From: Plantago ovata
Taxonomy: Eukaryota; Streptophyta; Magnoliopsida; Lamiales; Plantaginaceae
NCBI GenBank assembly: GCA_028274465.1
Contig: CM051456.1
Location: forward strand, 120,978,880 to 121,042,879
Length of the DNA stretch: 64,000 nucleotides
Direction of reading: 5' to 3'
A program made the translations under genes and the position numbers. A model generated the notes under the pieces. The model did not search any database. It was given only the letters and a program-made list of their open reading frames with translations, and was not told where the DNA came from. Below are positions 13,401-27,544 of this stretch, in pieces (position 1 is the first letter of the stretch; the number at the start of each line of letters is the position of its first letter).

Positions 13401-16400
13401 TCAACCGGGTGAAAGATGCTTCTTTATTCTTTAATATATTAAAATGTTCGTTTTGTTCTTTTTCTGTATATGGTAAATTGGTTTTGTGAATATGGAATCT
13501 TTGAGATAACCTTTTGAGTTGTAAGCTGGCATATGTCTGACTTTATGATTTTCAGTTGACTGGACGAGTGGAAGAAAAAAGGCGATGGTCTGAGGGCATC
13601 CATCAGGCAGTGGAAGCTAAAGAAGGGCTAAAGATTCAGGTTTCATGATTATGACTTCTCTGTACTTGTTTATCAGGATTTTACTACGCTTTATTTTCAT
13701 AACATTTTAAGCTTTGTAGGCCGATTCAGTGGTTGTGGCCCAAATTACATATCAATCACTATTCAAGCTGTATCCGAAACTCTCCGGGATGACTGGGACA
13801 GCAAAGACTGAGGTTACATGCATTTTCATTACTGCAATGTAATATCCAATAATGATTATCAGCTGCTTTATGGTAATTCTTTTTTGTTCTCTATTGTAGG
13901 AAAAAGAGTTCTTAAAAATGTTCCAGACGCCCGTTATTGAAATACCAACAAATATGCCAAATATTCGCATTGATTTACCAATTCAAGCATTTGCAGTAAG
14001 ATAAATTATATTATGCTTAATGCTCTGCACTTTTTTCTGATTATTTCTGAGTCAAACCAATTTACTTCTTTATCTTTTTATTGTTAATGTTCTGTCTAAT
14101 TAGACTGCTGAAGGGAAATGGCAGTACGTACGTGCTGAAATCGAATATATGTTTAGTCTCGGCCGGCCTGTTTTGGTTGGCACCACAAGGTATGTCCATC
14201 TTGCGTTGGTCTGATGCTATTTCACCATAAAAGATGAGCTTATAGTAGTTTTTGGTTGTTTGTACAGTGTTGAAAATTCTGAATATTTATCGGAATTGCT
14301 GACAGAAAGGAAAATTCCTCACAATGTCCTGAATGCACGACCCAAGGTTATCATTCGATGACCTTAAGATCTGTGGATTCCCTTTTAATCCCTGAATTCG
14401 ATTTTCTTCACTTAAAAATCTATATTTGTGCAGTATGCTGGTAGAGAGGCTGAAATTGTTGCCCAGGCAGGAAGAAAACATGCGATTACAATATCAACAA
14501 ACATGGCAGGAAGGGGAACTGACATTATCCTAGGAGGAAATCCAAAGGTGTCTGCCTTACCAAATCTATTTCTGCACTTTGAGAACGCTTGTTTGTTCTA
14601 CATTTCATTCTTGATGTAGTCTGTTGGCAACAGTATATTTTATTTTTACCTCAACGTCCATTCGTTGTACGCTTGTACTTGTGACCATAGATATCTATGA
14701 AACTTCACCTTATCAATTGGGCTTCTGTTAGATGCTTGCCAAAGAAGTAATGGAAGAAGCTTTGCTTTCATCCCTCGCGGAAAAGATCCTTGACGAAGAA
14801 ATGGACAGGGGTCTGACTTCGGAAAAGGTAAACATAATAACAGGTATCATCATAAAGAAACTAAGATCTGGAAGTTTCTAATAAGCTCCCTTTAAATGAG
14901 TTTCTTCTGTGCAGGTCTTATCTAAAGTACAGGTTGGATCATCATCACTAGGTTGGCTAGCTAAGGCTTCTCTTATGGGTTAGTATCACTGGCTTAGAAA
15001 TTTATATAATAAAATTAATCTCAGAATCTACATTATCTAACTTGTCTATTACGGGGTCTACAGCTAAATATGTATGTAAAAGTGAGGGTAAAAGATTTCC
15101 TTATGAGGAAGCAAGAACTGTCATCTCGGAATCTATTGAAATGAGCCAATCAATGGATTTAACGGAGTTACAGAGGCTGGTAGACGAGGAGGCTGAGATG
15201 TACCCACTTGGTCCATCTATCGCTATTGCTTATCTATCAGTTCTCAAAGATTGTGAAGTTCACTGTTTCAATGAAGGTGTAGAGGTGAAACACCTGGGAG
15301 GACTTCATGTCATCGGAACGTCTTTACATGAGTCCAGGAGAATCGATAACCAGGTAACATGGAGATGTTGCTTTAACTCAATGATCTTTAAATGATGTTT
15401 AAGAATATTATTACCAGTTCTCCATTCATGAGTTAACTACTATCCTTAGTATGTCTCTAAGTGGGATGGTTTCTATTTTTAGCTCCGTGGCAGAGCAGGT
15501 AGGCAAGGAGATCCTGGATCAACGCGGTTTATGGTGAGGTAAAATTCATCTCTCCTATGATAATTCTTGATTGTATTTGTCACAAAAGGTCCATGAGAGT
15601 TGAGACCCAGTGTTGCCTAAAACTGAATGCAGTAGTGATGAGGATTTTCTACAATATCTTGTTCCTCTACCATGTTGGGATTTTCTACAGTATCTACTTC
15701 CTCTTTGGGTCTTCGCACCGTTTCTTGAGGATTTGTACTATCTGCTGTCTTTTGATCCATGTTGGTATTTTATTGCTGACTTTTTAAGGTGTTTTTATCT
15801 AATTGACATGTCCTGCTCAGCTTGCAGGATGAGATGTTTCAGAAGTTCAATTTTGATACTGCGTGGGCAATACAACTTATTTCTCGAATTACAAATGATG
15901 AGATTATTCCGATTGAGGGCCATGGAGTTGTAAATCAGGTAAAGTTTCCCCACCAGTGAATTTTTATTAGAATCTGGATTCTGTATTTAATCTAGCTAAT
16001 CTTCTACTGTTCGAATTTAGCTCTTGTCCCTTCAAATTAATGCGGAAAAATATTTCTTCGGCATAAGAAAGAGTCTCGTGGAGTTCGATGAAGTTTTAGA
16101 GGTATTATCTACTCAATATGGCATTTTTAATACTAACTCCCTTCACACCCTGCTGCTAAGTATTTATTTTTATCTAGCCTGGGTCTCAAGTATATGTAGT
16201 CTTATTTGAGTAACTCCTTATTTTTCTGTGCAGGTGCAAAGAAAACATGTTTACAGTCTCCGTCAATTAATTTTAAATGGCGATTCTGAGAGTTGCTCAC
16301 AGCATATTTTCCAGTAAGTAACATTGATTCCTGTTACATAATGTTCAAAACCACAAAATGCAAGCGATTGTAATCCTTGAAAGAATGCTGTAAAGCAGCT

Positions 16401-17612
16401 TCCCTGAATATTCAAATGACAATAGCCAGTTGTCCAATGCATCTTATCAGCTTACTGAACTTGTTATGTTCTGGATTTTAGGTACATGCAAGCCGTGGTT
16501 GATGAAATTATTTTCAAGAATGTTGACCCGACAAAGGTAGTGGAGTAACTTAGTTTGTTGTTAAAGGCTAACAGATTTATGATATTACCATACCTATGAA
16601 TCTTAAACAACATTTTTTAATATTGTAGCATCCAAGCAGCTGGAATTTGAGGAAACTCTTGAAAGAATTCAATCGTATTTCTGGAAAAGTGTTGGGAGGT
16701 GTGCACTTATTTATTATCTCTCTACCTTTTCATATTTTTTGTTCATAAAAACTAATGAAAACTGGTTATCTACAGACTCGTTTAGAGGGGTGACTGATGA
16801 AAACATGTTGCAATCCCTTACGCAACTCCATGACATAAGTTCTGTTGACATTGACAACATTCAACTCCCAACTTTGCCTACGCCTCCGATTTCCTTTCGA
16901 GGCATACGCATGAAGAACTTATCTTTGAAACGGTGGCTAACCATATGTTCTGATGATTCAACGAAGTGCGTAATTTTGAGTTTACTCTTTTCATCATTTT
17001 ACTCATTTCTTTGAGTTCATGTTCTTACATCTCTTAACTAATGTTTCATTGAGTATCTTTAGCAGAGATGGAAAATACAGAGCGACTGTAAATCTACTTT
17101 GCAAGTACCTCGGAGATTTTTTAATAGCTTCATATCTTGATGTTATTCAAGACTCAGGCTATGACTCTGCATATATCAGGGGAGTTGAGGTAATTATATC
17201 TTAATAGTCTGTCATGCATTATCCTCACCTGTTGATCTATTCACATTCAGTTTTATTATTTGCTGAGCCAACTATAAGTCTTCTCTTGTATCACAAACGC
17301 AGAGAGCAGTTCTTGTTAAAACTCTGGATCTCTTCTGGAGAGATCATCTCGTGAATATGAACAGGCTTAGTTCTGCGGTACATTCCTCTCTGCTCAGCTT
17401 GCGACTAGAAAAGCTTTTCCTGATCCTTACTGGCTTTTGTCCTGTTATAGGTGAACGTAAGAAGTTTTGGGCATAGGAATCCACTGGAGGAATATAAAAT
17501 TGATGGTTGTCGATTTTTCATTTCAATGCTTAGTGCTACAAGGAGGGTGACTGTGGAATCATTGTTGCGCTACTGGTCGTCTCCTATGGAATCCCAAGAA
17601 CTATTTTCGTGA
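10372..17612 (+). CDS. SECA2: Chloroplast protein translocase ATPase SecA2
   Basis: SecA2 is the motor ATPase of the second thylakoid/envelope Sec system in plastids. I place 31 exons giving 1,052 aa, which fits the family. They are 10372-10539, 10627-10761, 10859-10928, 11033-11097, 11270-11390, 11629-11720, 11851-11916, 12045-12109, 12184-12271, 12442-12507, 12583-12698, 12978-13068, 13556-13639, 13720-13812, 13900-13995, 14104-14189, 14268-14346, 14434-14547, 14732-14827, 14915-14978, 15064-15353, 15483-15538, 15821-15938, 16021-16101, 16234-16313, 16482-16536, 16629-16698, 16776-16965, 17063-17189, 17303-17377 and 17451-17612. Phases agree throughout. Motifs seen: Walker [10 protein letters not shown], the DEAD-like [34 protein letters not shown], and the Sec[14 protein letters not shown]. 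The start is Ser/Thr/Arg-rich like a transit peptide. [24 protein letters not shown] and the ending [12 protein letters not shown] are SecA2-like rather than SecA1-like. The acceptor at 17063 could instead be 17066. Confidence 0.93.
12836..12880. repeat. (CA)n microsatellite in a SECA2 intron
   Basis: A CA-dinucleotide run with two CT interruptions lies inside the intron between exons 11 and 12 of SECA2. It is likely length-variable between individuals. Confidence 0.9.
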
Positions 17613-19060
17613 AACCAATTTTCTTCATAAAGGTAAATGCTCTTGTTGCTTCATACTTCTGCACCATGTTATGTTCCATGTTACGTATATTACTCTTCTT
17701 TTCTGTATTTGGTCATCTCCAGCATATATAATGCGTTTAATGCGTTTGCAGCACTGCAGGACAAATTCTTGGACTTGGCTGATTGCTTGTAAATAGTCTA
17801 AATTAAAACTTCTGGAGACTAACATATTCGAGTGATGATGCAAAACAAACTGAATAAGACTAGGTACCTAATTTAAACGTAGATTTCTTGTTAACTGATA
17901 CATCATACGTCTTACATATTTTCTTTTCTTCTCAGGATGTAGAGCAAGTGAAGAATTACAAGTATTACCCATACGCAAGATGATTACTAATTCATCTACT
18001 CAGGAATTGACCAATTGGTCCCATCTGCAAACACAGCTGAATGGTAGAATAGACAGATTCAGCTCCATGAAGTAGTCGGTATCATCAGTTGATTCGTGCA
18101 GCAACTGGTGTACGTGTTCTTGCTAAATGTGACACATGAGGCTAACAAGCTCAAGCTTTATGCTAAAAAATGAAATTTAGCAATGAGATGGTGCAACAGG
18201 AAACGATAATGATCGATAAAACCGCAAAGCCCAATATCTGCTGTTCTACTCTGTGTCATTTAATCGATTTTTTTCATCGAAAGTTTGTATGTATGAATTG
18301 TGACTATGTCGTTGTATATTTAGATCAACAACACCATGATAAGTTGTGATTATGATTTCTGAATCAAGAAATGGCAGTTGAGCATAGTTTAGATACAAAA
18401 TTGTTCTAGTCGTTGTCGCATTAGTTACATCGTTTGGAAAAAATAAAATAAATGAAGGACGTAAAAGTCAACAAAAGTATCGTTAAACGGTTAATATCCA
18501 GAGCAGAATCTATTGTTTGTACTTCGTAAGATACTCTTCATCCACTTATTTACAACTTCACCTTAATTAACGGTATTGATGTTTAACGGTATTGATGTTT
18601 TAACGGTATTGATGTTTGACCACACATTATTTCTAAATTATATAGATGTAGTTTTAAAAAAAATAAATATATAATTGAAGTTTATAAGTTAGTACTTAGT
18701 AGTAGTAGTATTTATTATTCTCTTAATTTTTTATCATTATATATAATTTAGGTATAATATATGAATTAAATATAAATACTATTGACTAAAAATGAAGTTT
18801 GTAATGTAGTGGATTAATTTGATTACACAAGTCACGTATGGATGATTGTAAAGTAAGCGACATATATTAATTTTATTATTTTATAGTGATAATTAGACTA
18901 ATACTACTACTAGTTAATTAATTAATTACGTATGATTGAATCAACTCACGACAGAAAATATCATCAGGCCGACCACGCTAACGCATTTCTTTATCAAAAA
19001 TAATGTCAACCCTTCTTCTCATAAAACTATTTTAAATTTCAAATATTGACTAATGAAATT
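17613..19060. other. SECA2 3' region and AT-rich intergenic DNA
   Basis: The SECA2 3' UTR (possibly spliced between about 17633 and 17936) runs into AT-rich sequence. A triplet of a roughly 16-bp unit (AACGGTATTGATGTT) lies at about 18568-18617. Nothing coding was recognised. Confidence 0.4.
18568..18617. repeat. Three tandem copies of a ~16-bp unit
   Basis: The unit AACGGTATTGATGTT occurs three times in a row with one- or two-base spacing differences. It looks like simple slippage. Confidence 0.85.
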
Positions 19061-19074
19061 TGAAGAATACTGCT

Positions 19075-19870
19075 AATGTTTTTTTAAACATCAATTATTT
19101 TTTTATTAATAAAATAGCATAAAAAATGTCCAGACTAATTACAACAAGGTTAAAACCGGAATAAACCTTCATGTCAATATACATGCAATCAAATTACATC
19201 TAAACCTCCACAAATTTTCCAACTTCCGATATCCAAACCAAACTGCAAGCTCCAACAATATAAGATCACCAAAGAGTCAACACCTTTAAATCATTTGAGA
19301 GTGAACACCATCAATTCATATGAGAAGAGCATACCCCATAACCATTATGGCCGTGACGCTACTTAGTCCTCCTCGTCTAGCATGTCCATTCTATTAGCAA
19401 GAGCCAAAGATATGAGGAGTTTGTATAAGTTGTACCACCAACTATTAGCCAAGTCCTAAGGAGGATCATATATTTCGTAGCAAATCTATGAGACTTAGCA
19501 ATAATAGGAAGATGATTTTCTACTTTGGGACAACGTAACACTCACATAGTTGGAAGTAGCTCATGTAAACTCTCACAATCAAGAGTCTAGACAAAGGGAC
19601 TACACTAGGGACGAAACACTCGCAAGTACCAATCCGTCAATTCTTCAAAGCAAGATAAGCTACCCCTAGCCAACCTCTTAATTACACCATATGCCCTTTC
19701 GAACAAGTGGCAAGAAATTTAAATATGTGGTCCGGGGTATCAAGGTTAAGAGAGCCATACCAAACCTATACACAAAGATCCCAATCAAAACACCAATAAC
19801 CGCCATCAAAACCGCGCCACTTCCCACCTACACACTGGAAATGAGCGGTGTTAGATTCGATTCCTAATCC
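19075..19870 (-). mobile_element. Dispersed repeat, probable LINE 3' portion
   Basis: On the minus strand the block ends in TTATTAATAAA followed by an A-rich run, the typical 3' end of plant non-LTR retroelements. The stretch 19360-19560 is clearly homologous to 39900-40100 in the same orientation (shared words include GTTGTACCA and AGATGATTTTCT), so it is a dispersed family. No open frame is kept. Confidence 0.5.
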
Positions 19871-20035
19871 ATAAGATAATTTATGAGTAAAGTGGTGTTG
19901 TTATAGGGGTGTGGTCCTAGTGTTATTTACTTTGACTTTTTTGATTGATAAATCAAATTACATTCAAAACATTTGTATGCTAAAATATTTATTTATACAT
20001 TATACATTTATTTTTCATTAATTATTTTTTCAATA

Positions 20036-20267
20036 CTCCATTCGTTCTCTTTAAAGCTTTATGTTTGCTATTGCCATAACAATTTTAAAAAAATAATTAA
20101 AAATATTAAGAGTTCGAAAAAAGTTTGTAAGGGTTATAAACTTCAACTTTAAGTAATTATGCATGTAAAATCACAATTTATAATTTTATTCTAAATATAT
20201 ATTTTTATTTTAAAAAAAAAACCTATTATGGGAATAGTAAACCGAAAGATTTAGAGAGAACGGAGAG
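20036..20267. mobile_element. Stowaway-type MITE
   Basis: The left end CTCCATTCGTTCTCTTTAAA and the inverse of the right end (CTCTCCGTTCTCTCTAAA) match well and are flanked by TA at both sides. The ends resemble the Stowaway consensus CTCCCTCCGT. Size is 232 bp with an AT-rich centre. Confidence 0.7.
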
Positions 20268-21489
20268 TATGACTTAAGATTAATCAAAGCTCAAACAGGA
20301 AAAATACAAAACAAAACGTACAGAATAAACATTAATTTTTTTTACTTAAATAAAGGAACAATATCCTTTCGAGATTATGTGGTCAGTATACATCAAATCA
20401 ACGCAAGATTGAGAGAGTACACATATGATATGACATCATAGTTACGGAGAGGTTTTTGGTTCGATTTACTTAATGGTACGTTAATTCATAAAATTGTTCA
20501 ATATGTATTATTTCACATAACATAACGTTCGTATTAAGAAATAATAATTACATCTTTAAATTAATCATGTCGTGAATACTACGTGCACCAGATAACGAGA
20601 GAGCCTCAGTATTTCTGACAAGTATAAAATCTAGAGGCCATGGTTCGTACAATATGAAGCTTTAATTGTTCTCTATTTTTGGAAAATCGGATTATTATTT
20701 GATGGACTACTAATAAATTGTTTGTTGACATCAGTTTTTCTTCCCCTGAAACAACGCCTATTTATATGGGAAATATATTATCATTATCATCTCTGATCAT
20801 GTGTTGGATGGAAAGTCAAATACCGTTATATAAATTGAATCAACTATCATGGCAACGTAACTAACTAATGGTGATTAGTCGGCCAAGGATTGCATGTCAA
20901 GTAAACCTACGCAAACAACACAAACTGATCACTAATTCCCCATCGAGCAAACTTCCATCTTATTATGGAGAAACTTTTGAAAAAAAAAAAAAAAAAATCG
21001 AAATATCTTAAAACGTATATTAAACAAACTTAAACTATATATTAGTGACGCAAATTTTTATAATTTTTGTACGGGGTTGTTTAGGATGAATTTTGAGATT
21101 CACCAATAATCTTCTTCATTCGTGGGGTAATTTAGATCGACATATATATTAGCGACTACAACCGGGAACTTGATCGATCGATCGATGTACCTTGCCCAAT
21201 TTGTCTAAAGCTCTAATATCATGGAAATATAAATTGACTGAGAGAATTTATAAGTTACTAAATTCCACTGTGATTTTGGAAGAAAAAAATTCTATTATGA
21301 TATGGATTTTGAAAGGATGTTGAAACCAACCAGAGTGTGGGTAAGATTTCACAACTCCTTAAAAATTCGAGATTGACATGAAGCGAAATTCTCTCACCCT
21401 TTAAAAATTTGAACTTAGTAGATTAGGTGTAAGTGTGTAACAACTAATATTAATATGGGATTATTAAACGTAGTAGCAATTATATCATA
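20268..21489. other. Intergenic, nothing recognised
   Basis: AT-rich sequence with a poly(A) run near 20980 and a short GATC-rich palindrome at about 21173-21186. There is no gene-like open frame. Confidence 0.35.
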
Positions 21490-21743
21490 CTTCCTCCGGA
21501 AACTTTATAGTTTTACACTTTATTTTTGTTGACTTTCCGATGTCCGGTTTGACCTCAAACTAATAATAACTCGTTGAAAAAAAATAATTAAAAAATTATA
21601 TTATAAAAGTATACTTCTTATATTCGTTTAATATAACTTTTAAAATTAATTTTTTCGTAATCAATTATGATTATTTTGAGGTCAAACCGGACATAAAAAC
21701 TCAACAAAAACAAAGTGTAAAACTATTAAGTTTCCGGAGGAAG
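21490..21743. mobile_element. Stowaway-type MITE, highly palindromic
   Basis: The ends CTTCCTCCGGAAACTT and AAGTTTCCGGAGGAAG are perfect inverted repeats with TA on each side (21488-21489 and 21744-21745). A second inverted block (GTCCGGTTTGACCTCAAA / GAGGTCAAACCGGAC) lies inside, so the 254-bp element can fold into one long hairpin. Good preservation of the ends suggests a fairly young insertion. Confidence 0.85.
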
Positions 21744-21765
21744 TAGTTTTTTTTTTACTCGCATT

Positions 21766-21898
21766 TAAACTTTGATTTCCCATCTATCCATATTCATATC
21801 CATATTAAAAATATATAACACGGTTTACTTTAAACTTTGATTTCCCATCTATCCATATTCATATCCATATTAAAAAAATATATAACACGGTTTACTTT
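21766..21898. repeat. Tandem duplication of a 65-bp unit
   Basis: The segment starting TAAACTTTGATTTCCC at 21766 is repeated at 21831 almost without change (an A-run differs by two bases). It directly follows the Stowaway element, with about 20 bases between. This looks recent. Confidence 0.9.
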
Positions 21899-22079
21899 TA
21901 AGTTAATTATAGACGGTCAAGACATTGTTTAATATATCACTAAATTCAAATACTTACTACAAGTTAGATAAGCTGGGATTAGTTAGATCAATTAAGAGAA
22001 ACTTTAATTAACTTCAATCGGTAACTTTAATTAACTGCATATCATAAACAAATTTCAAGAGAAACTTGGAGTATCGAGA

Positions 22080-22394
22080 AGCACACATCAATCTGTTGAG
22101 GTAATGAGATCATTGGAGCTTTCAAGTCGTTTCGAATCATAGACGTTGTCCTGGAGTTCGACGGGCCTTTGTTTACAGTCGAAGTTTCGGTTTTAGATTC
22201 TCCATGGATCATAGTTTAGCTAGAGTCTTTTGGGTTTCGTGCCGTCTAGGTTGCTCCATTAGCCTCGTTGGTTATTTGGACCCTCCCGTGTACTTGAGTT
22301 TTTGATACACCTTGTATCATGATTGATGTATACCCCTCTAAATCTTGTACAACATTCTGGGCTTAATGAACTTTTTTTTGCCATTTAAAAAAAA
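22080..22394 (+). mobile_element. LINE 3' end remnant
   Basis: A GC-richer non-coding block ends in AATGAACTTTTTTTTGCCATTTAAAAAAAAG, the style of 3' UTR plus A-tail shared with the blocks ending at 27952 and 33557. No open frame is kept. Called by analogy only. Confidence 0.4.
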
Positions 22395-22549
22395 GTCAGT
22401 TCCAACTTCACAAGCCCCTAGAAACACAATTAATATGTTATCAATTATTCATGGCATGGCCATTGACATTCTGTTGCCGCCCATTGCCACACAAATCAAC
22501 AGAATTGATATGAAATTTTAGATCATATATTAATTATTTAACTGATATA

Positions 22550-22718
22550 GAGTGAGAGTTGACATGTATCCAAACTGCCTGGAGAATTCTAGCCTTGCTA
22601 TATACTCTATGTGGGTATATATAGGCCTAAAACCATCAACTTTCCTCACCACAACATCACTAACTAGCTAGAATAAAACTCACACCTCCATTTTGTCCAC
22701 TTAAAGTTGATTCATCCA
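22550..22718 (+). promoter_or_regulatory. Core promoter and leader of ACO5-like copy A
   Basis: A TATA box (TATATATAGGCCTAAA) lies at 22615-22630. This roughly 100-bp segment matches the region upstream of copy B (35742-35840), including GAGAGTTGACAT, TGCCTGGAGAA and the TATA box with its downstream CACC-rich leader. Conservation in otherwise unrelated flanks points to shared core regulation. Confidence 0.7.
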
Positions 22719-24026
<1,308 letters not shown>

Positions 24027-25586
24027 TAACTAATTAAGAGTTGTTAATTATATGTTAAACGTTCAGATTCATGTGTAAAAATGTTAGGCTGTAAGCTGTC
24101 AGTTGTGCAACAATGAATGTCTACATGAGTGAAATTGAAGTTCAATCCACACAAAGTTTAAAGTGAATTTTCATTTACGGATAATTTTGTGTTCTTTTTG
24201 TCTGCAAAATGACGAGTTAATTTCATTTCAAATTCATTTTACTCAGTTAAAATTTGGTTATTTGTTTTTACACTATCAAAATTTCCAAATTTATAGAAAG
24301 AAGGTAGGTCTTGTAAATTCAATTCATTCAAATTCAAATTCCTTACGTTGACTTCAATTCAGATTCATATTTATTCGGACCAAAGATAACCTAATTGGTT
24401 CCAAATGTAACTCTAATCTTTGGTGGTACTCAATGTTTTTGAGGGAAACTAAACTAAATTAAATTAATCAGAATTCTTGAAACTAATTTGTACTACTTCA
24501 ATGCACTTGTACTTTTCTTGTTTAATTTGTTCTAGAATCGTGAAATTTGGCTTTGATTACTTTTAAAGAGAGCAACTAATTAATACGTACGGACACTATT
24601 AGCTAGGATCGGAATGCATGGTAGGAGTGGATCCAGGGAAGGGTGGTTCCCCTGATCCGGTAAAAGTTTATCCTTAAAACAAGTTATGATTTTGAACCTC
24701 CTTGAAGTTGAAACCCACTTTATGCATTAACCATTTTGTTTCCAAAATATTTCTAATTAGGCGACTGTGCCGTCTGACCGTCTCCTAATGTTCGAACGGA
24801 AATTCTTCTGATGTGCGTGAAAATCTTGAAATCCCAAGTGACAATTAAATAGTGATGACTGTACGATTTGGGCTTGAAACTTAAATGGACCTGAGAACTG
24901 TTGGGCGGAGTGGGATCACCTTTCATTCACTCCTTTTCATTTATTTTGTTCTTTTTTTTAAATTTATTATTCTTTTTGAGAAACCACAAGATATATTAAC
25001 ACAAAATTTATTATTCATTTCATTTATAAAATACTTCATAAATATTACAAAGAACTTCTAACATAAAAAATATTGCAGTAAATTTATTATTTCTTTATTT
25101 TCTAGAATTTTTGTAATAAAAATTATATAATGTAATGGTCTATTTTATAAATTGTATTATATATTTTTTTATGTATGCATTAATTATCAAAATAAAATAC
25201 TTCATTTTAATAGAAATACAAGTAAAGTAGACTAGTAGTCGGGGTTGTAGAGGGGCAGGCTTTTTTCTTCTCTTTACCTACATATTAGCTCTTTTTATGA
25301 TTTTTTTCACATTGCATCACCCATTTTGACATTTTTTGTTATTTTCCTTTTTAATAATACACATAAACTTGGATTGTTAGTAAAATTATTATTGCAATGT
25401 TGTATAAATTTGATATTTCAAATATTTTTATTTATCATATAAAAAAGTTATCCTATCATAAGAAGAAAAAAATTGTATGTTTGTATATGCACATTAGGCG
25501 ACGTAATTTCTTGGCTCCGCCCCTGCTAGTAGTAGTTGGATCCATTTTAATTTTATAATATGTAAATAGACTAGTAGTAGTATGTA
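24027..25586. other. ACO5 copy A 3' region and intergenic DNA
   Basis: The 3' UTR of copy A is followed by AT-rich sequence with no gene or clear element. A short ORF at 24163-24351 has no recognisable features. Confidence 0.4.
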
Positions 25587-25762
25587 TATATTTTTTTAAA
25601 TGACGAATATTACAACTACTCCTATACTACTACTATACAACATCCTATACTATCTTATATCACCACACCGAAACCGACTTATGTCCCCGCTGAGAATTGA
25701 ACCCTGCAACTCTCCTTCACTATTTCAACTCCTTTTCGCTGGATCATTTTAACTCCTATTAG
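25587..25762 (-). mobile_element. tRNA-derived SINE
   Basis: Read on the minus strand it starts near a box-A-like GATCCAGCGAAAAGG, has a box B GGTTCAATTC about 40 bp on, and ends in an A-run (T-run on plus at 25590). It shares most of its body (GTTGTAATATT near the tail, GACATAAG) with 26253-26437 and with a partial copy at 60506-60660. No coding capacity, as expected for a SINE. Confidence 0.7.
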
Positions 25763-26252
25763 TAATGTATGTAAAATAATAGTAGTACGTGGTATAGTAG
25801 AGAAGAAAATAAGACTAGTAATAGTAGTATGTAAAATAGATTGAATAGTACAGTATAATAGAGAACAAAGAAAGCAAAGAGAAAGAAAGAAAAAATGATA
25901 AAAAAAGCGTTGAGCTCAGCTCATGAGCTTGAGAATGTTGCATCTAATAGTGTCCGTACGTATTAATTAGTTGGAGGCGCAAGAAGGGATGCAAGTCCGT
26001 TGTTGTGCCGCAGTTGGAGACGGCCTAGGAGGTGAGAGAACCCGCTAGTCATTCTTAGAGAACGACGCACCAATCATTATACTCTGTTACGTCCATGTGA
26101 GACGTTTTAAGATATCTCAAGTTTTGGGAGTTATAAGGGAAATAAGCCTGTTACGTGAATTTGAGCTTATAAGCTAGCTGATAACCTAACATGAAGAGGG
26201 CCTATGTTATGTCTGACTGATCAGTTGTTTAAACTTAAATGGACCAGAGAAC

Positions 26253-26437
26253 TTTTTTTTTTTTTTTTTTGAAATGACCAATATTACGACTACTCTTACA
26301 CTACTACTGCTATATAAATCTTTATACCATTTTTATATCTCCACACCTAAACCGTCTTATGTCTCCGCGAGAAATCGAACCATGAACATCTTCTTCACCA
26401 ACCCAGTTCAATTCCACTGGACCACCTTATAACTCCC
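26253..26437 (-). mobile_element. tRNA-derived SINE, second copy
   Basis: The minus strand reads GTGGTCCAGTGG (box A), GGTTCGATTTC (box B), a tRNA-unrelated body and an 18-base A-tail. ATGGACC occurs on both sides (26240-26246 and 26440-26446) and may be the core of the target-site duplication. This is the best-preserved member of the family here, with clear RNA polymerase III promoter boxes. Confidence 0.75.
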
Positions 26438-27540
26438 ACATGGACCGCATACCTAAGAATTGATGGTTGTTACTGGTTAGATTAATTAGAGGTTAGTACT
26501 ATATACTTGTTGTTGTGTTAAGGGAAGAAACTAGCTAAGATTAACATAATGTTAAATATGAAAATGTCAACTAGAAGTGCCATTTTGTCGTCAAGTCCTT
26601 AATTATCCATGATTAGCTACTAACCGATTATTTTAAACTTCATTAATAATTGTTGTTAGTCTAATCAACATTTTTGCCCGTCGGCTAATCAATAATTGTT
26701 GTTAGTCTAATCAAGAAGATCTCATTCTCTCCAAGTCTCCACCTAATATATATTGCTTTGTAAATATATAACTTCAATAAATTGTCAAACATAAACATTT
26801 ATCATTGACTTAAATGTAACATTGGTTTTTTCAAGCATTGACTGTCCTTTTCTTATTATATAGAATATGGAGTTTAATAATCCTAAGAGAAAATTCATGG
26901 TATTTATTTTAAAGGTGTCTAATTACAGAGTTCTAATGGAGTTTACCACGAAAATTAATTTCTTTTGTTCATATTACACGTTAGGTGGTCATTACTAATG
27001 TCGATCACGTATAGATTTGGAAATGTTAAAGCTCAGGCAAATGAACTGAATAAATGTAGGAATTTGTTCAAATGAAAAATGAGAGAACAAGTGGGTACAG
27101 ATGAGAACACGATTTTCTCACCTGTAAATAAATGGTATTCCGTATGTGCGAATTGAAACACGATTTTCTTTTACAGATTGTACGTTTACGCGCTTTCTGA
27201 CACAGTTCTGCTAACCACATATAGCAAGTTACAATTTTGGTTTCGGTTTTGATAGTTGTAATATTGTGGAGTGCAATCTTTTGCACTAATCTTGTATAGT
27301 TTTTGGAAGTATTAATAATATTTTGCTGTTCGAATAAAAACATATAGCGAGTTACAAAAATGGCTTCATAACGGTAGAAAAAGGAAGTTATTAATAGGAA
27401 TACTGATGTGCGGTTTTATTCGGAGGGTGCAAATATTGTGAACAGACTTTTTCGTGTAAATGTTCTATCTTAATAATAAATATTTTGACGTCTTAGAAAA
27501 ATAATCTAAAGTATTGCTAACTGAATTTGCATTGTAGTTT
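26438..27540. other. Intergenic, no gene recognised
   Basis: A 26-bp direct repeat (AATAATTGTTGTTAGTCTAATCAA) occurs at about 26643 and 26691. A 91-codon minus-strand ORF at 27068-27343 has no features and no homology I can name, and is not called. Confidence 0.35.
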
Positions 27541-27544
27541 AATG

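Noticed and set aside
27068-27343. 91-codon minus ORF in repeat-rich DNA
   Set aside because: Low-complexity AT-rich composition, no domain, no gene context.
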